Assembly (NCBI GenBank): GCA_016744875.1 | Contig: JADGDL010000058.1 | Coordinates: 1 to 8,694 of the forward strand | Length of the DNA stretch: 8,694 nucleotides | Reading direction: 5' to 3' | Source of the DNA: Sulfurovum sp. | Lineage (GTDB): Bacteria > Campylobacterota > Campylobacteria > Campylobacterales > Sulfurovaceae | In this document: positions 6,111 through 8,694 of the stretch, piece after piece | Layout of the letters: every line of letters starts with the position of its first letter | Position numbering within the stretch: the first letter of the stretch is position 1 | Translations under genes and position numbers: made by a program | The notes under the pieces: generated by a model | What the model was told of the DNA's origin: nothing | Seen by the model: the letters and a program-made list of their open reading frames with translations, nothing else | Databases searched by the model: none

Positions 6111-6731
6111 TTATTGCGCTGGTGTTATTTGAACCGTTGTATTGGTCTCAGGTGTTGTACTGTTTGTTTCTGTTTGTGACTCTTTTGGCATTTCTGTAGT
6201 AGTAAATCCCAATGTGGCAGGATCAAGATTGATAAGATATGCTCCTGACTCTTTAAGGTAAGGATAGAGCACAGAATCTTTCACATATTTCTCTAAATTA
6301 TCTTTTACAAGTGTGACATTCGAGAGGGCTGTAATGATCAAGGCAAAAATAAGAAAATACTTTCCTCCACCTACTATAAAACCTAAAAGACGGTTTATGA
6401 AACCCAAACCACTTTGACTTGTAAGTTTAGAGAAGATAGCCCCTATGATCGTTGCACCAAGCCAGATAATGGTCAAGATAACAAGAAAACCAATGAGCTT
6501 GAGCAATGATGTATTTTCCATATGAAAAAAGTTTGTATCAATGAATGCAGCAGCACTGTCTGCCAGTCTTGATGCAAAGTATACCCCTGCAACCAGACCT
6601 AAAAGTCCAAAAGCTTCTTTGACGAACCCTTGCATAAAACCTTTAATGCCAAGTATCAGTATGATCGCTGCAATTGTGACATCAAAGTAGTTGAAGTCCA
6701 TCATTGAAAAATTTTCCATTGAAAAATCCAT
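6111..6731 (-). CDS. CvpA-family inner-membrane protein
   Basis: The protein has 206 residues and four hydrophobic segments (about 18-34, 38-54, 77-99 and 117-137), the layout of CvpA (colicin V production protein) family members. The family pattern is visible as FDVTIAAIILILGIKGFMQGFVKEAFGLLGLVAGVYFA (16-53) and GLGFINRLLGFIVGGGKYFL (108-127). CvpA proteins are linked to envelope stress tolerance and bile resistance in enterobacteria; their biochemical role is not settled. The soluble tail after about 140 ends in a Thr/Ser/Glu/Pro-rich, low-complexity stretch (177-206). The N-terminus MDFSMENFSMMDF comes from a short direct repeat of TTTTTCAATG. The ATG at 6731 has GAGGA 8 nt upstream, but Met5, Met10 or Met11 could also be used. 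The stop codon TAA overlaps the fur ribosome-binding site. Confidence 0.88.
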   Translation of the reverse strand: MDFSMENFSMMDFNYFDVTIAAIILILGIKGFMQGFVKEAFGLLGLVAGVYFASRLADSAAAFIDTNFFHMENTSLLKLIGFLVILTIIWLGATIIGAIFSKLTSQSGLGFINRLLGFIVGGGKYFLIFALIITALSNVTLVKDNLEKYVKDSVLYPYLKESGAYLINLDPATLGFTTTEMPKESQTETNSTTPETNTTVQITPAQ

Positions 6732-6787
6732 ATTATCTATCCTCAGTTAATTTTTGTGTATTGTATCTAATAAAGACTTTTAGTTGA

Positions 6788-7852
6788 TTACTTCAATGCC
6801 GCTTTTGAAAGCTCTTCGGGTTTGTTCGCATATTGTAAAGCAACGTCTCTGGAAACTTTACCATCTCTGATAAATTTAACCAGTGCCTGCGTTTGAGTTT
6901 GCATACCTGTATCCCCTTGACCTAATTGCATTTGCGAATAGATCTGGTGTACTTTATCTTCACGGATAAGGTTGGATATCGCGTGGTTGGTGATCAAGAT
7001 CTCTGAAGCAGCAACACGGCCGCCTCCAAGTTTTGGTAAAAGTGCTTGAGCAATAACCGCAACAAGTGAAGAGGATATCATCGCTCTAATCTGAGGTTGT
7101 TCATCTCCGGTAAATACATCGATGATACGGTTGATGGTTCCTGCTGCAGAAGAGGTGTGAAGGGTAGCAAAGACTAAGTGTCCTGTTTCCGCCGCAGTCA
7201 GTCCTGCTTCTATAGTCTCTTTATCCCTCATCTCCCCGATAAGTATGATGTCTGGATCCTGACGCATCGCATATTTGAGTGCAATGGCAAAAGAGTTGGT
7301 ATCTTCACCCACACCTCTGTGTGAGAATACACATTTTTTGTTTTGGTGAATAAATTCCACCGGGTCTTCCACTGTAACAATGTGTTTTTGTTCTGAAATG
7401 TTGATCTCATTAAGCATGGCAGCAAGTGTGGTAGATTTACCTGAACCTGTTGGTCCGGTAACCAGTATGAGACCTTTCTCCCTTTTGACAAGTTGTTTAT
7501 AGATATGCGGTGCACCCAAATCATCTAAAGAAGGCACATCAATAGGAATAATCCTGAAGGCAGCAGCAGTATCTCCTAAAGTACGGTAATAGTTCGCTCT
7601 AAATCGTCCAATACCAGGGATAAGAAGCGCAAAGTCAAGTTCATCATTTTCTTCAAATTGCTGTTTTTGTTTCTCTGTAATAAGAGAATAAGCCATCTCT
7701 TCAATGTCTTCCCCTGTCATTTTTGGAAGGTTTACCGGTTTAAGTACACCATCAAGTCTGATCTGCGGTTCTGTACGAGAGACGAGGTGAAGGTCTGATG
7801 CCCCGTGTGTTACGACTGATTGAAGTAATTTTTTTATGTCAAAAGCTGCCAT
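6788..7852 (-). CDS. pilT: PilT-type hexameric ATPase (pilus retraction/twitching)
   Basis: This 354-residue secretion-superfamily ATPase is a PilT retraction motor by its motifs. The N-terminal PAS-like domain has ASDLHL (18-23). The ATPase core has Walker A GPTGSGKST (133-141), the Asp box TVEDPVE (160-166), atypical Walker B LIGEMRD (204-210) with catalytic Glu207, and the His box TLHTSSA (230-236) with His232. The PilT-specific AIRNLIRE motif appears as AISNLIRE (291-298), which sets it apart from PilB/GspE extension ATPases; the tetracysteine zinc motif of PilB is absent. In the cell it would power disassembly of type IV pilus or pseudopilus fibres at the inner-membrane face. AAAGGA, overlapping the stop of the preceding gene, is 5 nt before the ATG. 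No other pilus gene is in the window; pilT sits alone in a housekeeping operon. Confidence 0.95.
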   Translation of the reverse strand: MAAFDIKKLLQSVVTHGASDLHLVSRTEPQIRLDGVLKPVNLPKMTGEDIEEMAYSLITEKQKQQFEENDELDFALLIPGIGRFRANYYRTLGDTAAAFRIIPIDVPSLDDLGAPHIYKQLVKREKGLILVTGPTGSGKSTTLAAMLNEINISEQKHIVTVEDPVEFIHQNKKCVFSHRGVGEDTNSFAIALKYAMRQDPDIILIGEMRDKETIEAGLTAAETGHLVFATLHTSSAAGTINRIIDVFTGDEQPQIRAMISSSLVAVIAQALLPKLGGGRVAASEILITNHAISNLIREDKVHQIYSQMQLGQGDTGMQTQTQALVKFIRDGKVSRDVALQYANKPEELSKAALK

Positions 7853-7861
7853 GATTATCCT

Positions 7862-8206
7862 TTAGTTTTGTAAATTATCAAGATATAAAGTCTCATTATA
7901 TCCAACTATAACCTTGTTATCAAGTGTAATGACTGGACGTTTGATGAGCATATTTTCTTTTGCAAGCCAATTTTGCTTCTCCTCGTCGTTTAGGTCTAAT
8001 TCTTTGAGTTTCAAAGTGCGGTAGGTTGTGCCTCTTGTATTAAAAAGTGTTTTGATATCTGTAGATCGTAACCAGGCTGTTATGGTAGCTTCATCTACAG
8101 GTGTTTCACGAAAATCTATAAATTCATAAGGGATATCATTTGTTTTTAAATATTTGATCGCTTTTCTAACACTGTCACAATTTTTAATACCGTAAATTTT
8201 TAACAT
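7862..8206 (-). CDS. ArsC/Spx/YffB-family thioredoxin-fold protein
   Basis: The protein has 114 residues with the ArsC-family fold. It starts LKIYGIKNCDSVRKA with a single N-terminal Cys10, then has NTRGTTYRTL (56-65) and the family motif KRPVI (89-93). This resembles YffB/Spx-like proteins more than true arsenate reductases, and no arsenic genes are nearby. Known relatives include Spx (RNA-polymerase-binding regulator in Firmicutes) and glutathione-dependent reductase-like YffB; the role here is unknown. The second cysteine of the Spx CxxC is absent (Asn-Cys-Asp-Ser context), so a CxxC redox switch is not possible. Its ATG overlaps the gatC stop by one base (TAATG) and no good ribosome-binding site is seen, so translation is probably coupled to gatC. 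pilT follows after 9 bp. Confidence 0.88.
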   Translation of the reverse strand: MLKIYGIKNCDSVRKAIKYLKTNDIPYEFIDFRETPVDEATITAWLRSTDIKTLFNTRGTTYRTLKLKELDLNDEEKQNWLAKENMLIKRPVITLDNKVIVGYNETLYLDNLQN

Positions 8207-8496
8207 TATTCAATAATCGCAGGTACAATGAAGAAATCATCTTTTGCTTCAGGTGCATGTGACAAGATATCCTTGGCAATATCATTATTTTTACGTGGTG
8301 AGTCTTCTCTTAGCGGTGTACCTCCGTCAAGTGTTGAAAATGTTGGGGAAAGTGCATCGGTATCAAGTTCATTAAGGTTCTCAATATAGTTAAGTATCCC
8401 TGTAAGCTGCTCTTTTACTTCTTCTTTTTTACCTTCATCAATTCGTAGATGTGATAATTTTTCTAATTTTGCTAAAACTGCGTCATCTATTTGCAT
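8206..8496 (-). CDS. gatC: Asp-tRNA(Asn)/Glu-tRNA(Gln) amidotransferase subunit C
   Basis: GatC is the small subunit that ties GatA to GatB in the GatCAB complex, which amidates Glu-tRNA(Gln), and in many bacteria Asp-tRNA(Asn). The length of 96 residues is standard. Family features are the N-terminal AKLEKLSHLRIDE, the middle LTGILNYIENLNELDTD, and the C-terminal LREDSPRKNNDIAKDILSHAPEAKDDFFIVPAIIE with the typical F-x-VP ending. Its presence implies that this organism makes Gln-tRNA (and perhaps Asn-tRNA) indirectly; gatA and gatB are not in the window. The ATG is preceded by GAAGAG. It is the first gene of the minus-strand operon, with an AT-rich divergent promoter region upstream. Confidence 0.95.
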   Translation of the reverse strand: MQIDDAVLAKLEKLSHLRIDEGKKEEVKEQLTGILNYIENLNELDTDALSPTFSTLDGGTPLREDSPRKNNDIAKDILSHAPEAKDDFFIVPAIIE

Positions 8497-8588
8497 ATAT
8501 TTCTCTTCATATTATAATAATTTTTCTTATTATATATTAAATTTGTTTAGATATAAATAGTGATAAAATATGTCTAAAGGATATAAAC
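8497..8588. promoter_or_regulatory. AT-rich divergent promoter region between gatC and the right-hand gene
   Basis: This 92-bp gap is very AT-rich and must hold promoters for both directions. For the gatC operon, minus-strand TATAAT hexamers lie at 8511-8516 and 8529-8534; the latter leaves a sensible leader of about 25 nt. For the rightward gene, candidate -10 elements are TATAAA (8552-8557) and TAAAAT (8564-8569). No clear -35 boxes are seen, as is common in Campylobacterota. AAAGGA (8576-8581) is the ribosome-binding site of the rightward gene. I see no Fur box or riboswitch-like structure. Confidence 0.5.
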
Positions 8589-8694
8589 ATGATGCAACAA
8601 TTGGATATGAATTCAGAAGAGTTTAAAACAGAATTGAAAAAAACAGAAAAATTTACAGATAAAGTGTGTGAGAGTAGAGGATGGGTCTATAATG
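8589..8694 (+). CDS. Probable ferredoxin-thioredoxin reductase catalytic-chain homologue, N-terminal fragment
   Basis: A frame opens at ATG 8589, with AAAGGA 7 nt upstream, and runs off the right edge after 35 codons. The visible protein starts MMQQLDMNSEEF and continues to KFTDKVCESRGWVYN. The spacing and the KFTDKVCE-x-RGWVYN pattern recall, from memory, the N-terminus of the ferredoxin-thioredoxin reductase catalytic domain proteins (FeThRed_B) of Sulfurovum-like bacteria. Their CPC and CxC iron-sulfur and disulfide cysteines would come just after the window end, so they cannot be checked here. Such proteins reduce thioredoxin-like partners with electrons from ferredoxin. The gene is divergent from gatC. 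The existence of the gene is quite sure; the product name is tentative. Confidence 0.55.
   Translation, partial: MMQQLDMNSEEFKTELKKTEKFTDKVCESRGWVYN

Noticed and set aside
8206..8208. gatC/ArsC-like one-base overlap as a frameshift or broken gene
   Set aside because: Both proteins are full length; TAATG overlaps are common in operons and indicate translational coupling.
1..8694. CRISPR arrays, insertion sequences, tRNA or rRNA genes, phage genes
   Set aside because: No regularly spaced repeats, transposase motifs, cloverleaf candidates or rRNA-like segments were seen on either strand by eye.

Overview
The window reads as a piece of a Campylobacterota (epsilonproteobacterial) chromosome, most likely Sulfurovum or a close relative. 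The base composition is AT-rich. The minus-strand gene order gatC, ArsC-family gene, pilT, cvpA, fur, lysS, glyA and a DUF1882 gene matches the gatC/cvpA/fur/lysS/glyA/DUF1882 block that I know from Campylobacter and its relatives. I see no insertion sequences, phage genes, CRISPR arrays, tRNAs or rRNAs. Species identity is inferred, not proven.

Left end (1-1484): the C-terminal two thirds of a Dps-type ferritin runs rightward to 302 and ends in a clear intrinsic terminator (331-364). A secreted or membrane-anchored alpha/beta hydrolase (373-1356, minus) meets it tail to tail. Upstream of the hydrolase is a 128-bp gap with a small palindrome and a weak hairpin. Next comes a LysE/RhtB-type exporter (1485-2087, minus).

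Middle and right (2164-8496): eight minus-strand genes lie head to tail with gaps of 56 bp or less and look like one long housekeeping operon. In transcription order they are gatC (Glu-tRNA Gln/Asp-tRNA Asn amidotransferase subunit C), an ArsC/Spx/YffB-like thioredoxin-fold protein, a PilT ATPase, a CvpA-like membrane protein, Fur, lysyl-tRNA synthetase, serine hydroxymethyltransferase and a DUF1882 protein. The operon thus mixes translation (gatC, lysS), one-carbon metabolism (glyA), iron control (fur) and a twitching-type ATPase. From the right edge (8589 onward) a divergent gene begins that looks like a ferredoxin-thioredoxin-reductase catalytic-chain homologue. It is cut off by the window.

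The most unusual point is the last gene of the operon. The DUF1882 reading frame (2164-2658) is intact for about 164 codons and starts just after the glyA stop, but has no ATG, GTG or TTG until codon 138. An AGGA motif at the glyA stop sits 7 nt before an ATA codon exactly where the protein should begin, so start-codon-based gene callers would miss it. A second point is a roughly 54-residue cysteine-rich tail on LysS that looks like a metal-binding knuckle. I found nothing that I would call a wholly new system; most of the window is ordinary core genome.
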